A stretch of DNA of 64,000 nt from Streptomyces sp. NA04227 (lineage in GTDB: Bacteria > Actinomycetota > Actinomycetes > Streptomycetales > Streptomycetaceae): assembly GCF_013364195.1 (NCBI RefSeq), contig NZ_CP054918.1, positions 4,019,001-4,083,000 of the forward strand, given 5' to 3'. Under the pieces are notes generated by a model that searched no databases, had not been told where the DNA came from, and saw nothing but the letters and a program-made list of their open reading frames with translations. This document shows, one piece after another, positions 29,275 to 37,215 of this stretch (its first letter is position 1; every line of letters starts with the position of its first letter). A program made the position numbers and the translations under genes.

Positions 29275-30015
29275 ATGGCTGACGAAGGCTTCACCCATCC
29301 GCGACTGGCCGCGCTCTACGATCCGCTCGATCCCGACCGCAGCGATCTGGACGCCTACCTGCGGATGGCGGAGGAGTTCGGGGCGCGCCGGGTGCTGGAC
29401 ATCGGGTGCGGCACAGGGGTGTTCGCCCTACTGCTCGCGGACCGTGGGATCGAGGTCGTCGGCGTCGACCCCGCGCGGGCGTCCGTCGACGTCGCCCGGG
29501 CCAAGCCGGGCAGTGAGCGCGTGCGCTGGATCTGCGGCAATGCGACGGAACTCCCGCCGTTGCAGGCCGACTTGGCGACCATGACGGCGAATGTCGCGCA
29601 GGCCATCGTCGACCCGGGGGTGTGGCGGGAGACGCTGCGGGGAGCCTACGAGGCGCTGCGGCCCGGCGGGCGTCTGGTCTTCGAGACCCGTGATCCGGCG
29701 CGGCGCGGATGGGAGGAGTGGACTCGCGACAACTCCCTTGGCGTTACCGAGATTTCGGGCGTCGGACCGGTCGAGACGTGGGTGGAGCTGATCGAGGTCG
29801 GCCTGCCCCTGGTGACCTTCCGCTGGACCTACGCCTTCGCCTCGGACGGAGAGGTACTCACCTCGGACTCGACCCTGCGTTTTCGTGAACGGGCGGAAAT
29901 CGAGCAGGACTTGGCCGAGCAGGGCTTCGTCGTGGAGGAGGTCCGCGACGCACCCGACCGGCCGGGGAAGGAACTGGTCTTCGTGGCACGGCGCCCCTTG
30001 CCCCGCCGTCCCTGA
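29275..30015 (+). CDS. SAM-dependent methyltransferase
   Basis: A 246-residue class I methyltransferase. Motif I VLDIGCGTGVFALLLA, acidic loop VVGVDPA, and the later motifs NATELPPLQADLATMTANVAQAI and LRPGGRLVFETRDP are intact. Substrate unknown. The ATG at 29275 gives the family length; the upstream ORF runs through the preceding gene in another frame. Confidence 0.88.
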   Translation: MADEGFTHPRLAALYDPLDPDRSDLDAYLRMAEEFGARRVLDIGCGTGVFALLLADRGIEVVGVDPARASVDVARAKPGSERVRWICGNATELPPLQADLATMTANVAQAIVDPGVWRETLRGAYEALRPGGRLVFETRDPARRGWEEWTRDNSLGVTEISGVGPVETWVELIEVGLPLVTFRWTYAFASDGEVLTSDSTLRFRERAEIEQDLAEQGFVVEEVRDAPDRPGKELVFVARRPLPRRP

Positions 30016-30181
30016 CGAGCAGGGGCCAGTACCCGCCTGCTCCGTACATCGGTACTTCGGTATCCGACCGGCCCGGTGGGGAACCGCGTGCGCGGCGGGA
30101 GACCGACTGCTCCTTGGAGGCGTGTACTCGCCACGCAGAAACCCGGCTCCGCTGTCGGCGCTCTCCTCTAGAGTCGCTCGT

Positions 30182-30841
30182 GTGACCGAACCCGCGTATC
30201 TCGCCGCAGTCCGGGAGTCGTACAACACCGTCGCCATCGATTACGCCCAACTGGTCAAGGAACCAGCGGAGTTGGACCCTGTCACCCGGGCGATGCTGAC
30301 CGCGTTCGCCGAGACCGTGCGGGTGGCCGACCGGGGGCCGGTCGCGGATCTGGGATGCGGGCCGGGCAAGATCACGGCGCATCTGGCGCAGTTGGGGGTG
30401 CCGGTCTTCGGGATCGATCTGTCGCCGAAGATGATCGAGCTTGCGCGGCGGGCGTATCCGGGACTGAGTTTCACCGTGGGCTCGATGACCGCGCTGGAGG
30501 TCCGGGACGACGAACTCGGCGGCGTACTCGCGTTCTACTCCGCGCATCACACCCCGCCGGAGCAACTGCCCACCGTGTTCGCCGAGTTCCACCGCACGCT
30601 CGCCCCCGGCGGCCATCTGATGCTGGCCGGCTACGTCGGAGACGACGAGCGGCTGCGTCCGACACAGGCGTACGGAGGCCATCCGGTGTCCTACGAGTCC
30701 CACTTGCTGCCGCCGGACCGGATAGCCGCGCTGCTGACGGAGGCCGGGCTCGTCCTCACCGCCCACCTCGTGCAGTTGCCCCACGAGGGGTTGGTGAGGA
30801 CGGTCGCCACGTTTCTGGCCCGGAAGCCCGAGGACGGCTAA
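30182..30841 (+). CDS. SAM-dependent methyltransferase
   Basis: A 219-residue class I methyltransferase, with VADLGCGPGKITAHLA (motif I), VFGIDLSPKMIELAR, and LAPGGHLMLAGYVG. It is unlike the preceding gene product in sequence, so it is not a recent duplicate. GTG at 30182 is the start. The 166-base gap upstream is gene-free. A hairpin at 30846-30871 follows. Confidence 0.88.
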   Translation: MTEPAYLAAVRESYNTVAIDYAQLVKEPAELDPVTRAMLTAFAETVRVADRGPVADLGCGPGKITAHLAQLGVPVFGIDLSPKMIELARRAYPGLSFTVGSMTALEVRDDELGGVLAFYSAHHTPPEQLPTVFAEFHRTLAPGGHLMLAGYVGDDERLRPTQAYGGHPVSYESHLLPPDRIAALLTEAGLVLTAHLVQLPHEGLVRTVATFLARKPEDG

Positions 30842-30845
30842 CGCA

Positions 30846-30871
30846 CCGGTCCCGCTCCCGGCCGGGACCGG
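30846..30871. terminator. Hairpin between convergent methyltransferase and GNAT genes
   Basis: A 9-bp inverted repeat (CCGGTCCCG at 30846-30854, CGGGACCGG at 30863-30871) with an 8-base loop, in the 63-base convergent gap. Confidence 0.6.
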
Positions 30872-30904
30872 GACCGCGACAGGTGCCGGGCCTGGGACCG
30901 GAGC

Positions 30905-31795
30905 CTAGAGAGTGAGCTCGTAATAGAGCACCTTGTGCGTCGGCTCGTAACCGAGGCTGTCGTTGACGCGCCGCATGGGGGTGTTGCTGTCGGCGGTGTC
31001 GGTGATCAGGGTGCCCAGGTCGGGGTGGTCGTGGCGGGCGCGCAGTACGGACTCGGCCTTCATCCAGTGGCCGAGTCCATGGCCGCGGTGCTCGGGCAGG
31101 ACGCCGGTGCCGTAGTGCTGGGCTTCGCCCTTGCCGTCGCCGGGGACCACCAACTCCGTGAAACCCACAATGGAGTTGGGGGAGGGCGCGGAGGTGTCGA
31201 CGGCGACGACGGTGTGGAGCAGATCGCCGCGCTCGGCGATGGTGCGGGCGGCGGCGCGGACGCGCGCCACGTCCCAGGTGACCGTGCCGTAGTCGGCGTC
31301 GTCCATGGGCATGTCGTCCATGGCGCGGCGCGAGTCGGCGAAGCTCTGGGCGAGGTGGTCGGGGACCGTGCCGTACCAGGATTCCAGGCGGTAGCCGGGA
31401 TGCGGGGTGTCGACGACCGCGCTTAGGGCAGTCAAGTCCGCCTTGTTCAGGGTCAGTTGGGCATAGGTGAGGCCGAGGACGCGGCGGAAGCCGTGTGCGG
31501 CCAGGAAGCGGTCGCCGGGGGATCCGTCCTCGGCCTGGGCGGCGAGGCAGCGCCTGCCGTTGTCCCGCGCGGCCGCGGCCGCCGCGTCGAACAGGCGTGA
31601 GCCGATACGGGTGCGCCGCTCGGTGGGGTGGACGTTGATGTCCAGTTCGGCGCGGTGCGCCTGGCCCTCGGTGGTGAACAGTCGCAGGAACGCCGACCCG
31701 ACGGGGATCGCGTCGGCGTCGGAGGCGAGCCACGCCAGGCGGTAGCTGGACGTGCCGCGGTCGGGGTCGGTCAGTGGGGTGATGCGGATGGGCAA
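30905..31795 (-). CDS. GNAT-family acetyltransferase, double domain
   Basis: A 296-residue protein with two GNAT-like halves. The first (about 1-140) includes AELDINVHPTERRTRIGSRLFDAAAAAA, the acetyl-CoA loop region. The second (about 150-296) includes TGVLPEHRGHGLGHWMKAESVLRAR, a better canonical Q/R-x-x-G-x-G/A site. The start is TTG at 31795, because GGAG lies 6 bases upstream and the longer reading frame (from 31906) has Cys/Arg-rich codons unlike the genome. Substrate unknown. Confidence 0.82.
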   Translation of the reverse strand: MPIRITPLTDPDRGTSSYRLAWLASDADAIPVGSAFLRLFTTEGQAHRAELDINVHPTERRTRIGSRLFDAAAAAARDNGRRCLAAQAEDGSPGDRFLAAHGFRRVLGLTYAQLTLNKADLTALSAVVDTPHPGYRLESWYGTVPDHLAQSFADSRRAMDDMPMDDADYGTVTWDVARVRAAARTIAERGDLLHTVVAVDTSAPSPNSIVGFTELVVPGDGKGEAQHYGTGVLPEHRGHGLGHWMKAESVLRARHDHPDLGTLITDTADSNTPMRRVNDSLGYEPTHKVLYYELTL

Positions 31796-32179
31796 GAGGT
31801 CTCCGTCGTCGGAAGGTGGCAAAGCTCGACACAGGGTTCGGCACAAGGAACGGCACGGGAAATCGACTGCCGGGCACTGATGCGCATGTGCGGCACACCT
31901 CCTCAACGAAAGCGCCGGTCCGGGACGTGACCGGCCGGGGGACCGTACCCGTACGGCCGGGTGCCGGGCAACGGGATATCGACGGCGGGCAGGGCACGGG
32001 TGTCAATCGTCCACGCACGGCGTTGAGTTGAGGCGCGTTGCGGGAGTCGCCGCACGGTGCGTCGCCTCGGCTCTTGACCCCGGCGAGGGAATCTCCAGAC
32101 AACAACTTGCCGGTATCCGTACCCCCGTTTGGATAGCTTAACTATCTTATATGTGTTAGCGAATCTAGGGGGATTTCGC
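31796..32179. other. Divergent promoter region, with an AT-rich island
   Basis: No gene. The last 50 bases are strikingly AT-rich for this genome and hold the inverted repeat GATAG-CTTAA-CTATC (32132-32146) followed by TATCTTATATG, a plausible -10 region for the gene at 32180. TAGGGGGA at 32166-32172 is its ribosome site. Confidence 0.6.
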
Positions 32180-32866
32180 ATGGAGCACATCCACACCGAG
32201 CCGCCGACCTCGTCCGTTGTCGCTCTGGCCGGCGAGTGGGGCTTCGGCGGCTGGCTGCGGACGTACGCATCCCGCCAGAGCTGGATGTACAAGAAGTGGC
32301 GCGACTGGCGGCTGTATCTCTACGACGGAGGCGTGGTCGTCACGGCGCCCAGCGGCTACGAGGCCGCGTTCGACTGGGGTACGTCGCGGGTATTGCAGTA
32401 CCTCCGCACCATCAACGGCTCGGACGCGCACGCCCGTTACACCCTGATCGACCCCTACGGCGACGCCGTGAACATCGGGCCGGGCGCGAATCTCCTGACG
32501 CAGAAGTGGCAGGAGCGCCTCGGCATCAACTCCTCCCTGATCGGCCCGCCGATCCTCGGCTGGGGGGAGTGGGGCGAGCACATCCAGCTCAAGATCACCG
32601 AGGCGCAGCTCGCGGATGTGCTCGGCCGTATCGCACGGGGCGAGACGGCACAGTTCGGCCCCATCAACGCCGACCGGCACGGCCTGCTCACCGGTGAGCA
32701 GGAGGCCGACTGGGCGGAGATCGACCGGGTCAGGCTGGCCGACGGTACGGTTCAAGTCGTCGCCCACAACGGCGAGTTACTCCTCGACGGGCTGCACGAG
32801 ATCGGGTTCATCCCCAACCTCGACCTCTTCCTCCATGTCTGTGAGTACTTCACGGCGAGGGACTGA
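32180..32866 (+). CDS. Hypothetical protein, PH-like (possibly DUF6585)
   Basis: A 228-residue soluble protein with no signal peptide. The part WRLYLYDGGVVVTAPSGYEAAFDWGTSRVLQYLRTING resembles the PH-like start of actinobacterial DUF6585 proteins; I am not certain of the match. The function is unknown. ATG at 32180 has GGGGGA 7 bases upstream. Its AT-rich promoter is unlike its neighbours. It runs convergently into the HAD phosphatase. Confidence 0.65.
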   Translation: MEHIHTEPPTSSVVALAGEWGFGGWLRTYASRQSWMYKKWRDWRLYLYDGGVVVTAPSGYEAAFDWGTSRVLQYLRTINGSDAHARYTLIDPYGDAVNIGPGANLLTQKWQERLGINSSLIGPPILGWGEWGEHIQLKITEAQLADVLGRIARGETAQFGPINADRHGLLTGEQEADWAEIDRVRLADGTVQVVAHNGELLLDGLHEIGFIPNLDLFLHVCEYFTARD

Positions 32867-32888
32867 CGGCGGCGCGAGGGACGACGGC

Positions 32889-33758
32889 TCAGCGGGAGGC
32901 CAGGATCTGTTCGATGACGGCGGCGACGCCGTCCTCCTCGTTGACGAGGGTCTGATGCGGGGCGGCGGCCACCACGGCCGGGTGGGCGTTGCCCATCGCG
33001 TAACCGGCGCCCACCCAGCGGAGCATCTCGATGTCGTTGGGCATGTCCCCGAAGGCGACGACCTCGGCCGCCTCAACTCCCCTGTCCGCACAGCACTGTT
33101 CGAGCGTGCTCGCCTTCGTGACACCGGGACCGCTGATTTCGAGCAGCGCGCTCGAACTGGAACGGGTCAGGGTCGCGGTGTCCCCGATGGCCTTGCGGCC
33201 CAGGTCCATGAAGGTGTCCGCGTCGAGCACGGCATGCCGCGCGAGCATCTTCAGGATCGGCTCGTCGCCGCCCTCGAAGTCCTCGGCGAGCAGCTTCTCG
33301 GCCGGGGCGACGATGTCGTGCGACTCCACCCAGATCCTCGGATACGTGGGCTCGTGCTGGAGCCCGTGCCCGGTGCGCTCGATGGCGAAGCTCGTACCGG
33401 GCAGTGCCGCGCGCAGCCGCTCGACCACCTCCAGGGCGGTCGCCCGGGGCAGCGGACGCAGCTTGACGAAGCGATGCTCGTCCAGGTCCGTGGACATGTC
33501 GACCACGGCGGCACCGTTGTTGCAGATGGCGAGGCCATGGCCGTGCACATAGTCCTGTACGGGCTGCATCCAGCGCAGCGGCCGTCCGGTCACGAAGAAG
33601 ACGTCGATACCGGCGGCCTCGGCGTCGGCCAAGGCCTGGACGGTACGAGGTGAGACGGTCTTGTCCTCACGGAGCAACGTTCCGTCAAGATCGGTCGCGA
33701 TCAGCTTGGGCTCGGCGGGCCAGGGCGCGGCAGGGCTCTGTGTGGTCACGAGCCGCAT
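32889..33758 (-). CDS. HAD-superfamily Cof-type phosphatase
   Basis: A 289-residue HAD phosphatase of the Cof/IIB class. Motif I DLDGTLL (nucleophile Asp), motif II FFVTGRP, and motif IV FGDMPNDIEML are intact. A large cap domain lies between. Members act on sugar phosphates, FMN or PLP; substrate unknown. ATG at 33758 is taken; GTG at 33749 is also possible. It resembles the product of 50427-51257. Confidence 0.9.
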   Translation of the reverse strand: MRLVTTQSPAAPWPAEPKLIATDLDGTLLREDKTVSPRTVQALADAEAAGIDVFFVTGRPLRWMQPVQDYVHGHGLAICNNGAAVVDMSTDLDEHRFVKLRPLPRATALEVVERLRAALPGTSFAIERTGHGLQHEPTYPRIWVESHDIVAPAEKLLAEDFEGGDEPILKMLARHAVLDADTFMDLGRKAIGDTATLTRSSSSALLEISGPGVTKASTLEQCCADRGVEAAEVVAFGDMPNDIEMLRWVGAGYAMGNAHPAVVAAAPHQTLVNEEDGVAAVIEQILASR

Positions 33759-33861
33759 TCTTGCGCATATGCCACGGCGGGCGGGTGGCCGCGGGGGAAA
33801 CGTGTCCAGCGGTTTCATCCCCCGGGCCCCCGGCCTCGACCTGGTGCGGCAGTACCCCTGC

Positions 33862-34158
33862 TCAGTGGGCGCCGGGCTCCTCGAACGCACCCTGCCGCGC
33901 CGCAACGGTGAACGCGGTGAAGGCGGCGGCTCCGATGGTGAAGACGGGGCCATGGGGGTTCTTGGAGTCGCGGATGGCGATTTGGCAGGGCTGGGCGGCG
34001 ATTTCGATGCATTCGCCGCCGGTGTTGCCGCTGTAGCTGGACTTGCGCCAGGTCACGTCACCCAGCGGGGTGCATTCGATGCAGTCGCCGCCGCTGTCGC
34101 CGCTGTAACTCGACTTACGCCAAGTCGTGTTCGGCGGAATCCACGTTCCCGTCCCCAT
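33862..34158 (-). CDS. DUF397 protein with duplicated motif
   Basis: A 98-residue protein with two copies of the DUF397 opening motif: TWRKSSYSGDSGGDCIE and, 24 residues on, TWRKSSYSGNTGGECIE. The second is followed by IAIRDSKNPHGPVF, the usual remainder. DUF397 proteins partner XRE regulators and are linked to development (BldB-like) in Streptomyces. The start overlaps the upstream XRE gene by 44 bases, and GGAGGAG precedes the ATG. Confidence 0.93.
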   Translation of the reverse strand: MGTGTWIPPNTTWRKSSYSGDSGGDCIECTPLGDVTWRKSSYSGNTGGECIEIAAQPCQIAIRDSKNPHGPVFTIGAAAFTAFTVAARQGAFEEPGAH

Positions 34159-34969
34159 AACGCTCCTCCATCACGCGGCTGATCAGTGCCGCGGACTTCT
34201 CGACGGAGAGCGCGGCGGCCTGCAAGCGAGCGTAACGGAGCGAACTCTCCTTGAGAGTATCTGGATTGGCAGTCGCATGACCCGAGGCCATGTCCTCCGT
34301 ATAGAAGACGTCAGGGTCGTCCTCGAATCGCAGGACGTTGAACGAACCGGTCAGCGCAGTGTGCTCCCCGGCCGAGAACGGCAGCACCTGCACGTTCACG
34401 TACCGGCGCTGCTCGTGGACGCTCAGGAGATGGGCGAGCTGGTTCCACATGACGTGCTGGCCGCCGATTGGCCGGTACAGAACCGCCTCGTCCAGCACCA
34501 CCCAGAGCTGAGCGGGGGCCTCACGGTCAAGGATTCGCTGCCGCTCCATGCGTGCGGCCACGAGTTCGTCGAGGTTGTCCGGTGACGGCGCTCCCATGAC
34601 CGCCCGCGCGTAGGCCTCCGTCTGCAAGAGCCCGTAGACCACCTGCGCCTGGTAGGTGGAGATGTAGGACGCCTTCGCCTCCAGACCCGCGTACTCCTGG
34701 AACCACGGCGGGAGTTGGCTGCGCAGCACGAGACCGACGAGGCGGCCCATGTCTCCGCCCGTCTTGAGCGTGACGTCGACGCGCTCGGCGAATTCCCGAG
34801 TTGGAACTTTGTGGGCGGTTTCAATCTGACCGACGAGGGAGCCGGTGCAGAAGAGCTTGGCGCCGAGTTCGGCCTGGGTGAGTTGAGCGGCCTCGCGGCG
34901 GAGGCGGAGTTCGGCGCCGAAGTGGTGCAAGGGTGAGGCGTCCGGGTCGAGTTGTCGGATCTGTACCAC
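34115..34969 (-). CDS. XRE-family regulator of the DUF397-partner type
   Basis: A 284-residue regulator: an XRE helix-turn-helix (about 10-65: LRLRREAAQLTQAELGAKLFCTGSLVGQIE) and the long DUF5753 effector domain (about 85-275: PPWFQEYAGLEAKASYISTYQAQVVYGLLQTEAYARAVM). It almost always travels with a DUF397 gene, as here. GTG at 34969 has GGAGGG about 5 bases upstream. It diverges from an anti-sigma-type ATPase; together the three form a typical Streptomyces developmental regulator set. Confidence 0.93.
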   Translation of the reverse strand: MVQIRQLDPDASPLHHFGAELRLRREAAQLTQAELGAKLFCTGSLVGQIETAHKVPTREFAERVDVTLKTGGDMGRLVGLVLRSQLPPWFQEYAGLEAKASYISTYQAQVVYGLLQTEAYARAVMGAPSPDNLDELVAARMERQRILDREAPAQLWVVLDEAVLYRPIGGQHVMWNQLAHLLSVHEQRRYVNVQVLPFSAGEHTALTGSFNVLRFEDDPDVFYTEDMASGHATANPDTLKESSLRYARLQAAALSVEKSAALISRVMEERYGDGNVDSAEHDLA

Positions 34970-35082
34970 AATGCCCTCCAACGGAAGTCACGGTTCGTTT
35001 CTGTCCGTAGCCGAGAGTAGTCAGGCGGGGTCAAGCTTGTGGAGTGAAGTCACCAACTCATTTGCCCCCAATGGGAGTTCAC

Positions 35083-35652
35083 GTGCCCGAACGCGATACC
35101 CCGCGCGCCCTTCGCGCCCCCTACGTCTCTCACGACTCCCGTGAGGCACTGGTGGTCCTGCACCCCGAGGGTGCCGTCGCGACGACGTACCGCATCCGCC
35201 TGACGGTGGGCGACCACTCGGCCGGCCACCTGCGCCGCATCCTCCGCCACTACCTGGACGCCTGGTCCCTGCCGGACCTCGCCCCGGCGGCGGAACTCGC
35301 CCTCACCGAACTCCTGGCGAACGTCGTACGGCACGTACCGGATCGCCTCTGCGCCCTGTGGTTCCGCCGCCACGGCGAGGGCGTACGCGTCGAAGTGACC
35401 GATGGATCACCGGAGTTGCCGCAGGTGCGGGCGGCCGGTCCGCTGGACGAGGGCGGGCGCGGGCTGCGCCTGGTGGAGGCGGTCACCGACCGCTGGGGAG
35501 TCGAGCCGTGCGGCTTCGGGGAGCAGGCGTACTGGGGGCTGGGCGAGGAGGGGAAGCCGGGAAAGACGGTGTGGTTCGAGTGCGTACGGGAGGGCGGGGC
35601 GGGCACGGTGAGCGGCACCGGGACGCTGCGGGTGGTCGACGCGTGGCAGTGA
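35083..35652 (+). CDS. RsbW-like anti-sigma ATPase
   Basis: A 189-residue HATPase_c protein of the anti-sigma/serine kinase type. N-box ELALTELLANVVRHV, G1 box VEVTDGSPELP and GRGLRLVEAVTDRWGV are clear. The target sigma or anti-sigma factor is unknown. GTG at 35083 is chosen because GGGAG lies 5 bases upstream; earlier starts at 35044 and 35071 have none. It diverges from the XRE gene across 113 bases. Confidence 0.88.
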   Translation: MPERDTPRALRAPYVSHDSREALVVLHPEGAVATTYRIRLTVGDHSAGHLRRILRHYLDAWSLPDLAPAAELALTELLANVVRHVPDRLCALWFRRHGEGVRVEVTDGSPELPQVRAAGPLDEGGRGLRLVEAVTDRWGVEPCGFGEQAYWGLGEEGKPGKTVWFECVREGGAGTVSGTGTLRVVDAWQ

Positions 35653-35673
35653 CCGGCGCGGCTCCGCTGCGTC

Positions 35674-36132
35674 CTATCCGTCGATGTCGAGTGCCGTGCC
35701 GTACAGCCGGTCCACCTTCAGCCGGATGACCATCCGGCGCTCGGCGACCAGCTCCTCCAGGAAAGCGGCTTCGTCCTCGGGCCTCCCGTCCGGCGGGATC
35801 ATCCCGAGCAGCTCCCGCCCCACCGCGTCGCCGGGAACCGTCGTGATCTCGGAGACCAGGGCCTCGCCTTCGGCGACGGCGAACGACCACACGTCGCCGC
35901 CCGGTACGTGCAGCGCGGCACGCGGATTGTGCCGCAGATGCGCGACCTTGACCCGGTCCGCCGTCGTCGAGAACCGCACGATGCGGGCTTCGGGGTCCCA
36001 GCTGTACACCATGGTCGTCAGATGGGGGTGGCCACTGCGCTTGACGGTGGCGAGCGTGCCGAACTGCTGCCGGCCCAGCAGGCTGGAGAGGGCTTCGTCG
36101 GACAGTGGACGAGGTGCTGGTCGTTGAGTCAT
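35674..36132 (-). CDS. F420-dependent/PPOX split-barrel oxidoreductase
   Basis: A 152-residue pyridoxamine-oxidase-fold protein of the Rv1155 type. Signatures: LGRQQFGTLATVKRSGHPHLTTMVY, RIVRFSTTADRVKVAHLRHNPRAALHV, and a C-terminal ERMVIRLKVDRLYG-like strand. Such proteins use F420 or flavin to reduce or oxidise a small molecule; substrate unknown. ATG at 36132. Confidence 0.88.
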   Translation of the reverse strand: MTQRPAPRPLSDEALSSLLGRQQFGTLATVKRSGHPHLTTMVYSWDPEARIVRFSTTADRVKVAHLRHNPRAALHVPGGDVWSFAVAEGEALVSEITTVPGDAVGRELLGMIPPDGRPEDEAAFLEELVAERRMVIRLKVDRLYGTALDIDG

Positions 36133-36276
36133 GACGTGATCAACACCCGCGGCCCCCAAGCAATTTCCTGGACCTCACATGCCCAACGCCCACCTTGTTC
36201 AGTACCTGCCCCGGACGCCCCGGACGAGCAGAGTGCCCGTGCGCCGACTCCCCGGGGGCGGGGCAAGGACGGAGGC

Positions 36277-36879
36277 TCATACATCCACGTAGCCGTGTTC
36301 CTTGAGGATCAGCGTCCACACATCGGGTTCGTAGTCCCACCGTTTGACGACCGCGGGGTCCTCCTCAGGGCCGCGGGGGATGTACGACGCCTGGCAGCCG
36401 TAGCACCCTTCGACCGGGGGGCGTTGGGAGAGCGCGAACACTCCCCCTGGCTTGAGGTTCGCGTGCACGAGCGGCAGCAGCAGCCCCGGATCGGTGAACC
36501 AGGCGGCACCGAACACGCTGTAGACCGCGTCGAAGGGTGTGCTCGTGTCTCCGAAGCAGGCGAGGGCATCGGCCTGGCGGAGTGTCATCCCCTCCACATC
36601 GGGCCACCGCTCGCGTGCCTTGTCGAGCTGCTTGGCGGAGAGATCGATCCCCACGGCCTTCATGCCGAGCGCCGCGAGATGAGCCACGTTCCCACCGGAC
36701 CCGCATCCGAGGTCGAGCACACTGTCGCCGGATTCGAGGCCGAGTACGTCGGCCCCGGGACCGTGGTCCGGGTACTGGGTCCAGTTGAACCATGTGGTCT
36801 CGCCCCTGGCATTGGTCTGCCGCCGCTGAGGCTTGCTCTGTGAGTAGGTGTCCCATGCGGCGCTGCGAGAGTCCGTCAC
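36277..36879 (-). CDS. SAM-dependent methyltransferase
   Basis: A 200-residue class I methyltransferase: VLDLGCGSGGNVAHLAALG, AVGIDLSAKQLDKAR, and LKPGGVFALSQRPPVEG. The N-terminus (SAAWDTYSQSKPQRRQTNARGETTWFNW) resembles methyltransferases in lasso peptide or small natural-product loci, but nothing of the kind is adjacent. GTG at 36879 is the start I favour; the frame continues upstream through the terminator at 36905. Confidence 0.82.
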   Translation of the reverse strand: MTDSRSAAWDTYSQSKPQRRQTNARGETTWFNWTQYPDHGPGADVLGLESGDSVLDLGCGSGGNVAHLAALGMKAVGIDLSAKQLDKARERWPDVEGMTLRQADALACFGDTSTPFDAVYSVFGAAWFTDPGLLLPLVHANLKPGGVFALSQRPPVEGCYGCQASYIPRGPEEDPAVVKRWDYEPDVWTLILKEHGYVDV

Positions 36880-37215
36880 TACCCGTCCGTTCTCGTCAAG
36901 GCGACAGCCGCCCGGCACGATACCGGGCGGCTGAGGCTCTGGTGGTTCAGTCGTTGCGTGGTGCGGAACTACTTGGCCACGGGGCTGTCGGAGCAGCCTG
37001 TGTAGCTCTGGGTGCGCAGTCGGCCGCACCGTTGACGGAGTGAGGCGTCAGGAGATGGCGTAAGGCGGCCTGACCTCTGACGTCCCGTCTCTTGCGCCGC
37101 CCCGTGTCCGCACCGCGATACCGCATGCCCCGGACCTCGACGGGTGCGGTTCAATCGTCCGTGGTCACGGCGTGGGGCACCGGAACTCCCCACGCTACGG
37201 GGGAGGTTGAGCGGT
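36880..37215. other. Gene-poor gap holding a terminator and a gene remnant
   Basis: A divergent gap between the methyltransferase and the kinase genes. It holds a terminator (36905-36933) and, just upstream of it on the minus strand, about 17 codons (36969-37022) ending in TAG whose third positions are 15/17 G or C (LRTQSYTGCSDSPVAK). No start codon in frame nearby gives a credible protein. The kinase promoter must lie at the right end. Confidence 0.5.
36905..36933. terminator. Hairpin terminator without an obvious upstream gene
   Basis: A perfect 11-bp stem (CAGCCGCCCGG at 36905-36915 and CCGGGCGGCTG at 36923-36933), loop of 7. It lies upstream of the methyltransferase start, so it would end a minus-strand transcript coming from about 37.0 kb. 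Confidence 0.7.

Noticed and set aside
36277..36879. A lasso-peptide or other natural-product cluster around the methyltransferase
   Set aside because: No precursor, protease or cyclase genes lie nearby.
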